DNA from: Podocnemis expansa | Taxonomy: Eukaryota > Chordata > Testudines > Podocnemididae | NCBI GenBank assembly: GCA_007922195.1 | Contig: ML681997.1 | Location: 13,640,912 to 13,704,911, forward strand | Direction: 5' to 3' | DNA: 64,000 nt | Part shown: positions 63,776 through 64,000 of the stretch, one piece after another | Layout of the letters: every line of letters starts with the position of its first letter | Numbering within the stretch: position 1 is the first letter of the stretch | Translations under genes and position numbers: made by a program | The notes under the pieces: model-generated | Databases searched by the model: none | Told to the model about the DNA's origin: nothing | What the model saw: only the letters and a program-made list of their open reading frames with translations

Positions 63776-64000
63776 AGTCATAGAATCATAGGGTTGGAAG
63801 GGACCTCATGAGGTCATCTAGTCCAACCCCCCGCCAAAAAAAGCAGGACCACTCCCACTAAATTATTCCAGCTAGAGTTTTATCCAGCCGGGCCTTAAAC
63901 ATCTCAAAAGACAGAGATTCCAGCACCTCCCTAGGTAGCCCATTCCAATGCTTTACTACCCTCCTAGTAAGAAAGTTTTTCCTAATATCCAGCCTTGACC
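63776..64000 (-). mobile_element. CR1 LINE 3' end, cut by window edge
   Basis: The plus strand begins AGTCATAGAATCATAGGGTT and GGAAGGGACCTCATGAGG, the complement of a typical CR1 3' end with the ATTCTATG motif. It continues into the ORF2 C-terminal region off the right edge. Confidence 0.92.

Overview
The window looks like vertebrate nuclear DNA, most likely from a turtle. The reasons are the repeat families: many CR1 LINE copies with sauropsid-style 3' ends, many Penelope-like element (PLE) tails of the kind common in turtles, numerous hAT miniature transposons, and a tRNA-derived SINE with a CR1-like tail. Split exons, AT-rich non-coding DNA and one CpG island also fit. The species assignment is inference; trionychid versus other turtle cannot be decided by eye.

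The only confidently recognised host coding sequence is the first coding exon of CEP170 (centrosomal protein 170), on the minus strand at 6320-6455. It has 35 codons, a good acceptor and a phase-0 donor. Bases 1-6319 are therefore CEP170 intron, with a CR1 fragment at the very start. Upstream on that strand come a short intron, an 82-bp minisatellite (about 8945-9812) and a CpG island (about 9830-10340) that is the likely CEP170 promoter and untranslated first exon. In human the island would be shared head to head with SDCCAG8. No SDCCAG8 exon was recognised on the plus strand.

From about 10.4 kb to the end, the DNA is intergenic or long-intron sequence shaped by nested mobile elements. Many boundaries can be read from target-site duplications (TSDs). 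hAT-type elements with 8-bp duplications lie at 10500, 12387, 16726, 20155, 30590, 43931, 44489, 50026, 50354 and 53503. Two PIF/Harbinger-like elements lie at 13522 and 14551. PLE copies are at 20875-22597 and 25381-26541, and several carry GIY-YIG endonuclease remnants. Three short PLE insertions are foldback palindromes. CR1 copies are split by a PLE (25381), a 2-kb LTR-like element (38196-40189) and two hAT elements (43931, 44489).

The least explained pieces are: a 1.6-kb element at 55987-57621 with a possible signal-peptide mini-exon; a 93-codon minus-strand ORF at 16145-16423; and a very strong acceptor abutting a consensus donor at 59018-59021, which resembles a recursive splice site. 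Apart from the CEP170 exon and these candidates, the long open frames seen are transposon remnants or GC-rich repeat artefacts.
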